The position numbers were made by a program, and so were the translations under genes. Shown here piece after piece: positions 50,938 to 63,065 of a DNA stretch of 64,000 nt. This DNA is from Henckelia pumila (lineage: Eukaryota; Streptophyta; Magnoliopsida; Lamiales; Gesneriaceae), in NCBI RefSeq assembly GCF_033568475.1, contig NC_133122.1, forward strand, positions 15,070,763-15,134,762, read 5' to 3'. Within the stretch, counting starts at the first letter, position 1. Each line of letters begins with the position of its first letter. A model generated the notes under the pieces. The model was not told where the DNA came from. It worked only from the letters and a program-made list of their open reading frames with translations, and did no database searches.

Positions 50938-51642
50938 GAAAAAGTAAAAATTTACGGTAAAAAGTAAATATTTCAAAACTCAAAATATATTAAACTTTAC
51001 ACATTATAATATTTTTCTCTCAACTCAATTGTGTATTTTTCATCACAAATAAAGACCTATTTATAGATCCACATTTGAGATTAGTCCAAAAATTAATACA
51101 TCATTATCTACATCATCACACACTAATTTTCCACATTTTACAACTCAATATTCAACATTCAATATTCAATATTCAACATAATAATAATAATAATAATATA
51201 TTTTTCAACACTCCCTCTTGTGATGATGATCGTGATATGATGACTGTCTTCATTACGTGTTTTATACTGCCTCATTAAAAAACTTACTAGGAAAAACCCA
51301 GTGGGATAAAAACCATAGTAAGGGAAAAAGAGTGCAGCCACGTAAACTCCCCCTCATGTTAACATGAGTGATTCTTCACATATTCCGTAGATTGCGCATC
51401 CCAATGTTATATATATGCTTTCTGAATATTGCCGTAGGAAGCGCCTTTGTGAAAAGATCTGATGAGTTCTCACTTGATTGAATGTAACAGATATCAATAT
51501 CTTTATTCTTCTCAAGCTCTTGAGTGTAGGCAAAGAACTTTGGGGGGATATGTTTGTTTCTGTCACTTTTGATGTATCCTTCTTTCATTTGAGCAATACA
51601 TGCAGCATTATCTTCATACAATGCCACAGGCTTCTTGTCTAC
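50935..51642 (-). mobile_element. 3' end of a minus-strand Ty1/copia element, truncated
   Basis: The LTR lies at 50935-51210 (276 bp; on the minus strand TGTTGAAAAA...TTTTTCACA). It is preceded by the polypurine tract AAGAGGGAG (51211-51219). Upstream on that strand, 51642-51376 encodes the last part of copia RNase H (ALYEDNAACIAQ, NKHIPPKFF, SSDLFTKALP). The frame is cut at 51642 by the Athila-type LTR. The remaining half would lie beyond the right edge of the window. Confidence 0.85.
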
Positions 51643-52986
51643 TGATAAGTGCAATTTATGCACTTATATTTTATATGATTTAGCTTGGCTTTTGTTGTGT
51701 TTTGAGCGATATTATGCATTTCCCTTGTTGTTTGTGTTGTTTGCAGGAATTTAAGTGTTATTCATTTTAATCGGCCAAAAGAAGTGGAAAGGAGGTGAAA
51801 AAGAGTTGAAGAACAAAGAAATAAAATTGCCCAAACTAGCGCCCCAGCGCTACAAGCCAAGCGCTCCAGCGCTACACGGAGTCTTCCGAAGGGTGAAAAG
51901 TCGAGGAAATAGCGCTCCAACGCTATCAAACCAGCGCTCCAGCGCTGTTGAGGAAATTGGACGGGCGCTCCAGCGCCGATGACTAGCGCTCCAGCGCTGC
52001 GCAATCCTAAAATTTGGAAAGTTTTTGATCGAGTTTAAGAAAGGATTTTAAGGCTTATTCTAAAAGATACGAGGGTTGGAGAGAATTTTTCAGAGCATAA
52101 GACGGCTATTGAGCGATTGAAAGTGCACAAGAGCTTGAGAATTCGGTACGAAGACGGAAGACGGCGGCATCCGGCGACGGAGAAGCTTCATTCTAATTCG
52201 TTCTAGTTTCTCTTTGAACTCTATTTTTTTTAGTTTATGGATTGTTGAAAAAACATGAGTTATTTGATTTTGAATTGCGTTATGAACTAATTTCTTAGTC
52301 TAGAGGTAGACGGATCTTGACTGGAAACCATGATTGACATATTTTGATTTATATATTTAAATTTCTTCACACAGTTTATTTGTGTTTTTCTGATCTTAAT
52401 GCTTTCAATTTACTGGCCATAGATTAAATGATATTTTATTTAGAATCTATCACTCGAGAGAGGAGATTTTGAATACGACATAAGAAAATACATCTTTGGT
52501 GTTTATACTGTTCGAGAGGCATATAACTCCATAGAAGTCGTTATAAGAATTTTTGTGCTATTTAACGGATTTAATAATTGAACTTTGATAGAGATATTGA
52601 GTTTGTTATTGAATACGAATTTCTGCTTGACACTCGAGAGAGGTAGTAGAAAATAATAGGGATTCTTGGCTAATAAATTAGAAGATTTTATAATTGAACA
52701 ATCATTAGAAATAAATTGTGGTGTACAGTCAAGTGAAGTCGAACCTCTAGCATTCATCGCTTATTGAATTTTTTCTCGTGAACTCATGGTTATTTAGTTT
52801 TGTTTCTTGCAAATTTTAGTTTTATAAAAATCAAATCAACTTCGTAGCTCTGCATAGGATTAGGATTATATTAGTTGCAAATATTTGATATAATATCATT
52901 TATTCATTCTCCGTGGGAACGATCTGGACTTAAATTCCTGTATTATAACTTGACATCGTGCGTTTGCGAGCAAAAAACACGCAACA
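51643..52986 (+). repeat. 5' LTR of the Athila/Tat-type element
   Basis: It starts TGATAAGTGCA and ends ACACGCAACA just before the PBS, about 1344 bp. Positions 51838-52000 hold five pairs of AGCGCT/AGCGCC separated by CCA or CCC. Only one LTR is in the window, so the left end rests on the abrupt break of the copia frame and the TG start. Confidence 0.75.
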
Positions 52987-52991
52987 AGTTT

Positions 52992-53010
52992 TTGGCGCCA
53001 TTGCCGGGGA
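52992..53010 (+). other. Primer binding site of the Athila/Tat-type element
   Basis: TTGGCGCCATTGCCGGGGA begins five bases after the LTR. It matches, with one change, the PBS typical of plant Athila/Tat elements. Confidence 0.85.
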
Positions 53011-53046
53011 ATAAATTTTATTTGATTTATATTAAATTGTGCTAAT

Positions 53047-55694
53047 TGTAACACCCGGTATTTTAAATACGTAAATCCGCATGCATAATTAGGATATTTA
53101 ATTATTTAAATTTTAGATTTATGGGTTAAATAATTATGTGAATTATTTGTGCATGATTTAATTTATTTTTAAGCATTTAACCCATAATTAGTGATTTTTA
53201 TGATTTTTAGTATTTTAATTATTTTATCGCGTAGACGGGACCGTGGACGGACGAGATGACAACTTTCTAGCCAATTAATTTCATGAGCCTTTTTAGAGCC
53301 CTAAAATATTATTTTGAGTTTTATTATCTCAAAATTTTTAGTATTTAATTTTATATAATTTTAGGAGTCCATTTTTATTCAAAATAAGCCAAAATATTGA
53401 CTTTTTAGTATTTTAAAAATTCCCTAAATTTATAATTTCGGGATTTTGTTTATGATTAACTTAAATTATCAGATTTTAGTTTTTATTTAGAGTTTTAAAA
53501 TTTTAGGTTTTATATTTAAAACTTTTAATTATCCTAAAACCTATTTTAATTAAAAATAAAAACTTTAACCTAATCTACCCCAAACCCTTAACCGATCCTT
53601 CACCCTAGTAGCCGCCTCCCTCCCTTCTCCATCATCTTCTTCATCGAGCAGCCCTAAGGAAAAACACCATAGCCACGTTTTTGAAGGTCCAAAGCAATTC
53701 GTCGTCGTCCCGGAATCGTCTCACGCCCGTTTTCTCCTCGTTTTTACGGTGAAAGGCATGATTTTCTTCCAATCTTTTTGTACCTATCAGATATTATATT
53801 GTGTGGATTGTGTATGCATCAAAACCTTCAATCTTTTTCAAAAAATGGTTTGAGTGTTCGGATTTTTCCAAGGTTACTCGTTTTTTTCATGATTCATGTT
53901 CAAGTTTTTAGGCCATGGGTGCGTTCTATCTGATGGCTAGGGTCCCTAGGGTGTCCTAGGTGTGACTGGACTCGAGTGGCTCGAATGGCTCGAGCCAAAC
54001 GAGCCCAGGGAAGCAACTACAGCAGATCGGCCGAGGAGGGTTGCAGGTTAGGGTTCTGGGGAAGGGCCTTCGGGTTCAGTGCTTGGGGCTGCATGGGGCC
54101 GGGGCTAGGGTCAGGTTCGGACCGCCCAGACATGGGCTACGTGTGGGCGGCGGCGCTCCGGCCAGGGGCGGCCGGAGCAGGCCGGCTGCTCACGGCCGAG
54201 GGACGATCGGGTAGGGTGAGTTCGGGTTTAGGGTTAGGGCTGGGTCCGGGTCGGGTTATTGGGTTCGGGTCAAGTCAGTGGGTCGTGGGTCGGGTTAAGT
54301 GAGTCCGGGTCTGGGTTTGGTGGGCCGGGCTCGAGTCTTTTTATTTTTAAAATATTTTATGAATTAATGGGTTTTTGGGCCAATTAATTTGAAATAAAAT
54401 TATTTGGACTCCCGAATAATTTTATTTGGACTTTTAAAATTTTAATTAAGTTAGTCCAGAAATTTTATGGGCTTTTGAGCCCATAAAAGTTATTGGGCCA
54501 GTCTTTGGGCTTTTGGGCCCATTGGGCCAGTTTAAGTTGTTATTGGGCCTAGAATGTTTTATGGGCTTTAAATTATTTTAATTGGGCTTAGAACAATTTT
54601 ATTGGGCTTAAGTATGTTAATGGGCCAGATTTAAGTAAATGGGCTTGAGTGTTAGGGCTAGCAGTCCAGGACCATCCGTGAGAAATTTGCATGTGTTCTG
54701 ATTATATATTTAATTATTTTATGCATTGAAGTTATTTTAATATTTATATGTTAGTAAGAAATTAAATTAAATATATATGAAGGACACACATTTTATTTAA
54801 GTGCATGCATTCATGAAATAATTTTATGCATAATTAAATGTTTAAGGTTGAGCAATAATAAAATATTTTATGTTGGAAGTTGAAGTAGTGTGACAATTTA
54901 AGGGGGATTCGTCCCCATATGTGAACTATTGAAGGGCAGTTTACTGCCAATTTAAGAGGTGATTCGTCACCGCCACGTACGTTGGTTTCCACGCTGATCA
55001 GTATTTAATGTATGATTTAAGGTTACACTACGGATACAACCATGCGATGTTAGAAAATTAATTGCTCAATAATGTTTATGTATTATGTTATTTAAGTTAA
55101 GTTATGTTATGTTATGAAATTTTCAAGCATGCTCATTCATGTATATGTATGTATTAGTATTTAATTGTTTTAAATTATTTTAAACCCTTGTTATGTTAGC
55201 ATGTTGGGCCTATAGGCTCACTACACTGGTATGGTGCAGGTGAGTACGTTGAGGATGAGGTTGTACCCACCGGAGGCGAGGATGTATGAGCGGGCATGCA
55301 GTGACCCCGCGACCGTGATAGATGTCTGAGTCACATGCATGTTTTTGATTATGTCAACACGTTACACATTTTATATTATTTTTTCAGTGGTTGTGAGTTT
55401 TGAATATTTTATTGAATATTGTCAATGCATGCAAATTTTAATCATTTTATTTATGCAGTATTTTTAATTAAATGTTTGACTCAGATATTTATTTTATTTT
55501 AAAGAATGCATTTTTATTTAAGTATTTAATTGTTTACTTATTTATTTATTTATTTATTTATTTATTTTAAATCCTTTTTATTCTATGCATATATGTATGG
55601 GCATATATGTACATATTTTATTTAGTAAGTATATATAAAAAAAAAAAATTTTTCCGCATATTTACTTATTAATTATAGAGTTAGGGTCGTTTCA
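53047..55694 (+). repeat. 5' LTR of the chromovirus
   Basis: 2648 bp. Compared with the 3' LTR and the solo LTR it lacks a 20-bp hairpin block near 54187 (present at 61462-61482 in the 3' LTR). The 5' third contains GC-rich DNA (53960-54300) that could encode short frames but is LTR sequence. Confidence 0.95.
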
Positions 55695-55696
55695 GT

Positions 55697-55710
55697 TGGT
55701 ATCAGAGCAC
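55697..55710 (+). other. Primer binding site (tRNA-iMet) of the chromovirus
   Basis: TGGTATCAGAGCAC lies two bases after the 5' LTR and matches the usual initiator-Met tRNA PBS of plant retrotransposons. Confidence 0.9.
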
Positions 55711-55880
55711 TGTCCTTGGAGGGGTCATTACTGCTATGCGAGCTCAGAAATCCACGCTACCGGTCTGTAAGTTTTAAGTGTTTATAGCATGATTTAATTC
55801 TTTGGATTTAAGTTAGTATTACTTTTAAACAACTTAGTTATGCATGTCGATTTACGTAAAGAAATATGTGGTGGTGCAAA

Positions 55881-58800
55881 ATGCCTCCTAGACCGATGAA
55901 CCGACGTGGGGGATCTCCACCTCCACCTCCACCTCCGCAGAACCCTATTGCAGCATTGGAGCAGGCCAATGCAAATATGATGGCAGGGATTACTGCTCTG
56001 TTAGAGCAGCAGGCTACTCGTCCCAGGTTGTCCCATGAGGAGGACGTTGCTGAGAGGTTCCAGAAGAAGGGACCCAAGGAGTTTGTGGGTACCACCGATC
56101 CTTTGGTGGCGGAGGGATGGATTCGCTCTCTAGAGTCCATCTTTTCTTATATGGGGATCACAGACACCGACAGGGTGAACTGTGCGACGTACATGCTGAG
56201 GGGTGATGCAGCGCTCTGGTGGGAGGGTGCAGCCAGAGGAGTTGACCTTCCTACGCTGACCTGGGCAGATTTTAGGCGTATCTTCTACGCCAAGTACTTT
56301 ACTGAGGATGTGCGCAGTCGCATGATCCGTGAGTTTATGAGTCTCCGTCAGGGGGACAAGACAGTGGTTGAGTATGTGAGACAGTTCGAGAGGGGCTGTC
56401 ACTTTGTGCCTCTGATTTCAGATAGTCCACCAGAGAAGTTGAGGCAGTTTGTGGAGGGTTTGAAGGCGGATATCAAGCATGATGCTCGCATGGTAGACGT
56501 CCTTACTTATGAGTCTGCAGTCAGTAGAGCCTTGCGTTCCGAGGAGGGTCGGAGAGAGATTCAGAGAGAGCAGCAGGGGAAGAGGCAGTTTCAGGCTGGG
56601 TATCAGCGACCATCTTCGCAGCCTCCTGCGAAGAAGCAGTTTACAGCGCCGGCTAAGGGCCCGAATCAGCAGCAGAGGCCACAGCAGCAGAGGGGCGGGG
56701 CCCCTAATGCCATATCTTATCCTACTTGCCCGAAGTGCCAGAAGATGCATTCGGGACCTTGTGTATTGGGAGCAGGTGTTTGCTACCACTGTAGGGAGCC
56801 AGGGCATCAGATAGCTAACTGCCCGAGGAAGAAGAACACCGCTGGTAGGGTGTTTGGGATGCAGGCCGAGGAGGTAGATCCAGACACCTCCTTGATCACC
56901 GGGAGAATTCTAGTTGGAGGCAACTCCACGTTTGCGTTGCTAGATTCAGGGGCTACGCATTCGTTTATCTCCCTGGAGTTTATCAGGCGGGTAGGCATCA
57001 CACCTGAGAGTAGTGACAGTGGGTATGATGTTACTATGCCGTCAGGGCAGATTATTTCTACCTCGAAGGTTATTCGAGGACTGGAGTTGGAGCTGCAGGG
57101 ACACTCCATTCGAGCAGATGTAGTAGTTTTGCCATTGAGTGGATTCGATTTGATTTTGGGCTTGGACTGGTTGACAGTCAATGGAGCTTCGATTGATTTT
57201 CGTCGGAGATCAGTGTCAGTGAGACCTACAGTGGGCGATCCGTTCACTTTTCATGCATCTCAGAGCAGTGATATGCCTCAGGTGATATCTCATATTCAGG
57301 CGAGGAAGTTGTTGAGACGGGGTTGCCAGGGGTTTCTAGCGAGTATCGTCACGACTTCAGAGCCATCTAGCAGACCATTATCGGAGATAGAGGTGGTTCG
57401 TGACTTTTCGGATGTCTTTCCGGAGGATGTTGCAGGAATTCCACCAGTGAGAGATGTGGAGTTCAGCATCGACTTAGTGCCAGACACCGTGCCTATCTCT
57501 AAGGCACCGTACAGACTTGCTCCTACCGAGATGAAAGAGTTGAAGGAGCAGATTCAGGAGTTGTTAGAGAAAGGCTTTGTTCGTCCTAGCTTTTCTCCGT
57601 GGGGAGCTCCGGTGTTATTTGTGAAGAAGAAGGATGGCAGTATGAGACTGTGCATCGATTACCGAGAGCTCAACAGGGTTACCATGAAGAATAAGTATCC
57701 ACTGCCGAGGATAGAGGATTTATTTGACCAGTTGCAGGGAGCTTCAGTGTTCTCCAAGATCGATCTGCGATCTGGTTATCATCAGTTGCGTGTCAGAGAT
57801 ACGGATGTGTCCAAGACTGCTTTCAGGACACGATATGGGCATTATGAGTTCTTAGTGATGCCATTTGGGATGACCAATGCTCCAGCGGTTTTCATGGATC
57901 TCATGAACCGAGTCTTTCAGCCGTATTTAGATCAGTTCATCATAGTCTTTATTGATGATATTTTGATCTATTCTAGGAGCATCGAGGAGCATAGACAGCA
58001 TCTTCAGACGGCCTTGCAGACTTTGAGGGAGCATCGGTTGTATGCCAAGTTCAGCAAGTGCGAGTTTTAGCTTGAGCAGGTGGCATTTCTTGGCCACATT
58101 ATTTCGAGAGATGGGATTGCAGTTGATCAGTCTAAGGTTGAGGCAGTGCAGAATTGGGGTATTCCGAAGAATGCTTCAGAGATTCGCAGTTTCTTGGGTT
58201 TGGCAGGATATTATAGGAAGTTCATCAAGGGTTTTTCCTCTATTGCAGTACCCTTGACTTCCTTGACCAAGAAGAATGCGAAGTTTATCTGGAGTTCAGA
58301 CTGTCAGAGGAGCTTCAATCAGCTGAAGGAAGCACTCACTACTGCACCAGTGTTAGCGATGACAGTACCACACGAGGAGTTAGTGGTGTATACCGACGCG
58401 TCTAAACTAGGTTTAGGCGCAGTGCTTATGCAGTGTGGTAAGGTTATTGTGTATGCGTCGAGGCAGCTGAAGATTCACGAGCAGAATTATCCGACGCATG
58501 ACTTGGAGTTAGCAGCAGTGGTTTTCGCTTTGAAAATCTGGAGGCACTATCTGTATGGAGAGAAGTGCAAGATTTTCACAGACCACAAGAGTCTCAAGTA
58601 CTTCTTCACACAGAAGGAGTTGAACATGAGACAGCGCAGATGGTTGGAGTTGGTGAAGGACTATGACTGTGACATTAGCTACCATCCGGGTAAAGCCAAT
58701 GTAGTGGCCGATGCTTTGAGTCGGAAGTCGTCAGTGGTATCATGTTTGACCGTACATTTACCACTACAGAGCGAGATTCAGAGATTTGGCTTGGAGTGTT

Positions 58801-60275
58801 ATCCGAGTGGCCATGCACCGAGCTTGTCAGTGTTGACGGTGCAGCCAGTTCTGTGAGATCGGATTAGGGAGGGACAGTCTACTGATGAGGAGTTGCAGCG
58901 ATGGAGACAGAGAGATGATGCTAGAGGTAATATCTTGTATACAGTGGAGGATGGTATCGTTCAGTACCGTGGGAGGATGTGGGTACCGAACGTCGATCAG
59001 TTGAGAGCTGAGATTTTAGCAGAGGCTCACACATCTCCGTAATCCATTCACCCCGGAAGTACGAAGATGTACAAAGATTTGCAGCTATTGTATTGGTGGC
59101 CCGGGATGAAGAGTGACATCGGGAGAGTGGTGTCAGAGTGCTTGACTTGTCAGCAAGTCAAGGCAGAGCATCAGCGTCCAGCAGGACTTCTTGGACCTCT
59201 TCCTATTCCGGAATGGAAATGGGAGAATATTACGATGGACTTTGTGGTTGGCTTACCGAGAAGTGCCAGAGGTTGCACAACGATTTGGGTGATTGTGGAT
59301 AGACTCACCAAGTCAGCTCATTTCTTGCCGGTGAGGACTACTTATACTTTGACACAGTATGCAGAGCTTTACATCAGAGAGATTGTTAGACTGCATGGCA
59401 TACCAGTGTCTATTGTGTCAGACAGAGATCCGAGATTCACATCTGCGTTTTGGAAGAGTCTGCACACAGCTTTGGGGACGAGGCTTTTGTTCAGTATAGA
59501 ATTTCATCCCCAGACAGATGGTCAGTCTGAGAGAGTGATCCAGGTTCTCGAGGATCTTCTAAGAGCTTGTGTCATTGATTTTCGGGGCTCTTGGGAGACT
59601 AGACTGCCATTAGTGGGGTTTACCTATAACAACAGTTTTCAGTCGTCTATAGGTATGGCTCCTTATACAGCATTGTATGGGAGGAGATGCAGATCTCCTG
59701 TGCATTGGGATGAGGTTGGTGAGCGGATTTTACTGGGTCCTGAGATCATGCAGCAGACAGCTGACATAGTGACTCAGATTCGAGATCGGATGAGGACAGC
59801 TCAGAGTCGGCAGAAGAGTTACGCAGATGCCCGACGACGAGATTTGGAGTTCGCTGTAGGTGATCACGTATTCCTGAAGGTGTCACCGATGAAGGGAGTA
59901 GTGCGTTTTGGCCGGAGAGGCAAGCTTAATCCGAGGTATATAGGGCCATTCGAGATCTTGGAGAGAGTTGGCACGTTGGCCTACCGTTTAGCTCTACCTC
60001 CAGGGCTAGCGGCAGTGCACAACGTTTTCCATGTATCCATGCTTCGGAGATATGTCTCCAACCCGTCGCATGTGTTGGATTTCGAGCCCTTACAGTTGCC
60101 ACCAGATCTAGTGTATGAGGAGAGGCCAGTGCGGATCTTGGCTAGGGAGGAGCGGAGGCTTAGGACGCGGGTCATACCGATGGTCAGAGTCCAGTGGCTG
60201 AATCACTCGGAGGAGGAAGCTACTTGGGAGACCGAGGCAGACATGAGGACTCGCTACCCGGAGTTGTTCGGGTAA
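55881..60275 (+). pseudogene. Chromovirus gag-pol with three in-frame stops
   Basis: The start [11 protein letters not shown] at 55881 is the usual one; an upstream in-frame ATG lies at 55866. Domains in order: gag ([11 protein letters not shown], about 56200-56560), CCHC knuckle [14 protein letters not shown] (about 56780), aspartic protease [12 protein letters not shown] (about 56940), RT with the catalytic FIDDILIYS (about 57950), RNase H ([12 protein letters not shown], about 58390), integrase zinc region (C-x2-C, CLTCQQ), core (SDRDPRFTSAFW; TDGQSERV) and a chromodomain-like tail (VRVQWLNHSEEEATWETE). The same frame is interrupted by TAG 58068-58070, TGA 58854-58856 and TAA 59040-59042, with no frameshift. 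It is not translatable as one polyprotein. Confidence 0.95.
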
Positions 60276-60321
60276 GTACTTTAATTTCGAGGACGAAATT
60301 CAATTTAAGGGGGGGGAGAAT

Positions 60322-62982
60322 TGTAACACCCGGTATTTTAAATACGTAAATCCGCATGCATAATTAGGATATTTAATTATTTAAATTTTAGATTTATGGG
60401 TTAAATAATTATGTGAATTATTTGTGCATGATTTAATTTATTTTTAAGCATTTAACCCATAATTAGTGATTTTTATGATTTTTAGTATTTTAATTATTTT
60501 ATCGCGTAGACGGGACCGTGGACGGACGAGATGACAACTTTCTAGCCAATTAATTTCATGAGCCTTTTTAGAGCCCTAAAATATTATTTTGAGTTTTATT
60601 ATCTCAAAATTTTTAGTATTTAATTTTATATAATTTTAGGAGTCCATTTTTATTCAAAATAAGCCAAAATATTGACTTTTTAGTATTTTTAAAATTCCCT
60701 AAATTTATAATTTCGGGATTTTGTTTATGATTAACTTAAATTATCAGATTTTAGTTTTTATTTAGAGTTTTAAAATTTTAGGTTTTATATTTAAAACTTT
60801 TAATTATCCTAAAACCTATTTTAATTAAAAATAAAAACTTTAACCTAATCTACCCCAAACCCTTAACCGATCCTTCACCCTAGTAGCCGCCTCCCTCCCT
60901 TCTCCATCATCTTATTCATCGAGCAGCCCTAAGGAAGAACACCATAGCCACGTTTTTGAAGGTCCAAAGCAAGTCGTCGTCGTCCCGAAATCGTCTCACG
61001 CCCGTTTTCTCCTCGTTTTTACGGTGAAAGGCATGATTTTCTTCCAATATTTTTGTACCTATCAGATATTATATTGTGTGGATTGTGTATGCATCAAAAC
61101 CTTCAATCTTTTTCAGAAAATGGTTTGAGTGTTCGGATTTTTCCAAGGTTACTCGTTTTTTTCATGATTCATGTTCAAGTTTTTAGGTCATGGGTACGTT
61201 ATATCTGATGGCTAGGGTCCCTAGGGTGTCCTAGGTGTGACTGGACTCGAGTGGCTCGAATGGCTTGAGCCAAACGAGCCCAGGGAAGCAACTACAGCAG
61301 ATCGGCCGAGGAGGGTTGCAGGTTGGGGTTCTGGGGAAGGGCCTTCGGGTTCAGTGCTTGGGGCTGCATGGGGCCGGGGCTAGGGTCAGGTTCGGACCGC
61401 CCAGATGTGGGCTACGTCTGGGCGGCGGCGCTCCGGCCAGGGGCGGCCGGAGCAGGCCGGCAGCAGCCACGGAGTGGCTGCTGCTCACGGCCGAGGGACG
61501 ATCGGGTAGGGTGAGTTCGGGTTTAGGGTTAGGGCTGGGTCCGGGTCGGGTTCTTGGGTCCGGGTCAAGTCAGTGGGTCGTGGGTCGGGTTAAGTGAGTC
61601 CGGGTCTGGGTTTGGTGGGTCGGGCTCGAGTCTTTTTATTTTTAAAATATTTTATGAATTAATGGGTTTTTGGGCCAATTAATTTGAAATAAAATTATTT
61701 GGACTCCCGAATAATTTTATTTGGACTTTTAAAATTTTAATTAAGTTAGTTCAGAAATTTTATGGGCTTTTGAGCCCATAAAAGTTATTGGGCCAGTCTT
61801 TGGGCTTTTGGGCCCATTGGGTCAGTTTAAGTTGTTATTGGGCCTAGAATGTTTTATGGGCTTTAAATTATTTTAATTGGGCTTAGAACAATTTTATTGG
61901 GCTTAAGTATGTTAATGAGCCAGATTTAAGTAAATGGGCTTGAGTGTTAGGGCCAGCAGTCCAGGACCATCCGTGAGAAATTTGCATGTGTTCTGATTAT
62001 ATATTTAATTATTTTATGCATTGAAGTTATTTTAATATTTATATGTTAGTAAGAAATTAAATTAAATATATATGAAGGACACACATTTTATTTAAGTGCA
62101 TGCATTCATGAAATAATTTTATGCATAATTAAATGTTTAAGGTTGAGCAATAATAAAATATTTTATGTTGGAAGTTGAAGTAGTGTGACAATTTAAGGGG
62201 GATTCGTCCCCATATGTGAACTATTGAAGGGCAGTTTACTGCCAATTTAAGAGGTGATTCGTCACCGCCACGTACGTTGGTTTCCACGCTGATCAGTATT
62301 TAATGTATGATTTAAGGTTACACTACGGATACAACCATACGATGTTAGAAAATTAATTGCTCAATAATGTTTATGTATTATGTTATTTAAGTTAAGTTAT
62401 GTTATGTTATGAAATTTTCAAGCATGCTCATTCATGTATATGTATGTATTAGTATTTAATTGTTTTAAATTATTTTAAACCCTTGTTATGTTAGCATGTT
62501 GGGCCTATAGGCTCACTACACTGGTATGGTGCAGGTGAGTACGTTGAGGATGAGGTTGTACCCACCGGAGGCGAGGATGTATGAGCGGGCATGCAGTGAC
62601 CCCGTGACCGTGATAGATGTCTGAGTCACATGCATGTTTTTGATTATGTCAACACGTTACACATTTTATATTATTTTTTTAGTGGTTGTGAGTTTTGAAT
62701 ATTTTATTGAATATTGTCAATGCATGCAAATTTTAATCATTTTGTTTATGCAGTATTTTTAATTAAATGTTTGACTCAGATATTTATTTTATTTTAAAGA
62801 ATGCATTTTTATTTAAGTATTTAATTGTTTACTTATTTATTTATTTATTTATTTTAAATCCTTTTTATTCTGTGCATATATGTATGGGCATATATGTACA
62901 TATTTTATTTAGTAAGTATATATAAAAAAAAAAAAAAAATTCCGCATATTTACTTATTAATTATAGAGTTAGGGTCGTTTCA
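60322..62982 (+). repeat. 3' LTR of the chromovirus
   Basis: 2661 bp, directly after the PPT TTTAAGGGGGGGGAGAA. It retains the 20-bp hairpin block missing from the 5' LTR. It ends at the TAAT target duplication. Confidence 0.95.
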
Positions 62983-63065
62983 TAATTAGTCTTAATTTTG
63001 ATTTAGAGCATTTTATTTTATTTTTTGGTTCTAATTTTAATTTTTTTTTTCTGTCTATGCAGTTT

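Larger units (their letters stand above)
53047..62982 (+). mobile_element. Tekay/Del-like Ty3/gypsy chromovirus
   Basis: Two long LTRs (53047-55694 and 60322-62982), both TGTAACACCC...GTCGTTTCA, flank a PBS, a single gag-pol frame and a G-rich PPT (about 60306-60321). RT and RNase H precede integrase, and the C-terminus after integrase looks like a chromodomain remnant. The target duplication is TAAT (53043-53046 and 62983-62986), only 4 bp clear. The LTRs differ by a 20-bp indel and few substitutions by eye, so the insertion is recent relative to the solo LTR at 4472-7104. Three in-frame stops make pol defective. Confidence 0.95.

Noticed and set aside
53976-54302. GC-rich open frames in the chromovirus LTRs (also 5371-5721 and 61265-61597)
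   Set aside because: They recur in all LTR copies with indels that shift the frame, and they lie in LTR sequence.
53042-62987. A perfect 5-bp target duplication for the chromovirus
   Set aside because: CTAAT on the left and TAATT on the right share only TAAT in register, so I report 4 bp.
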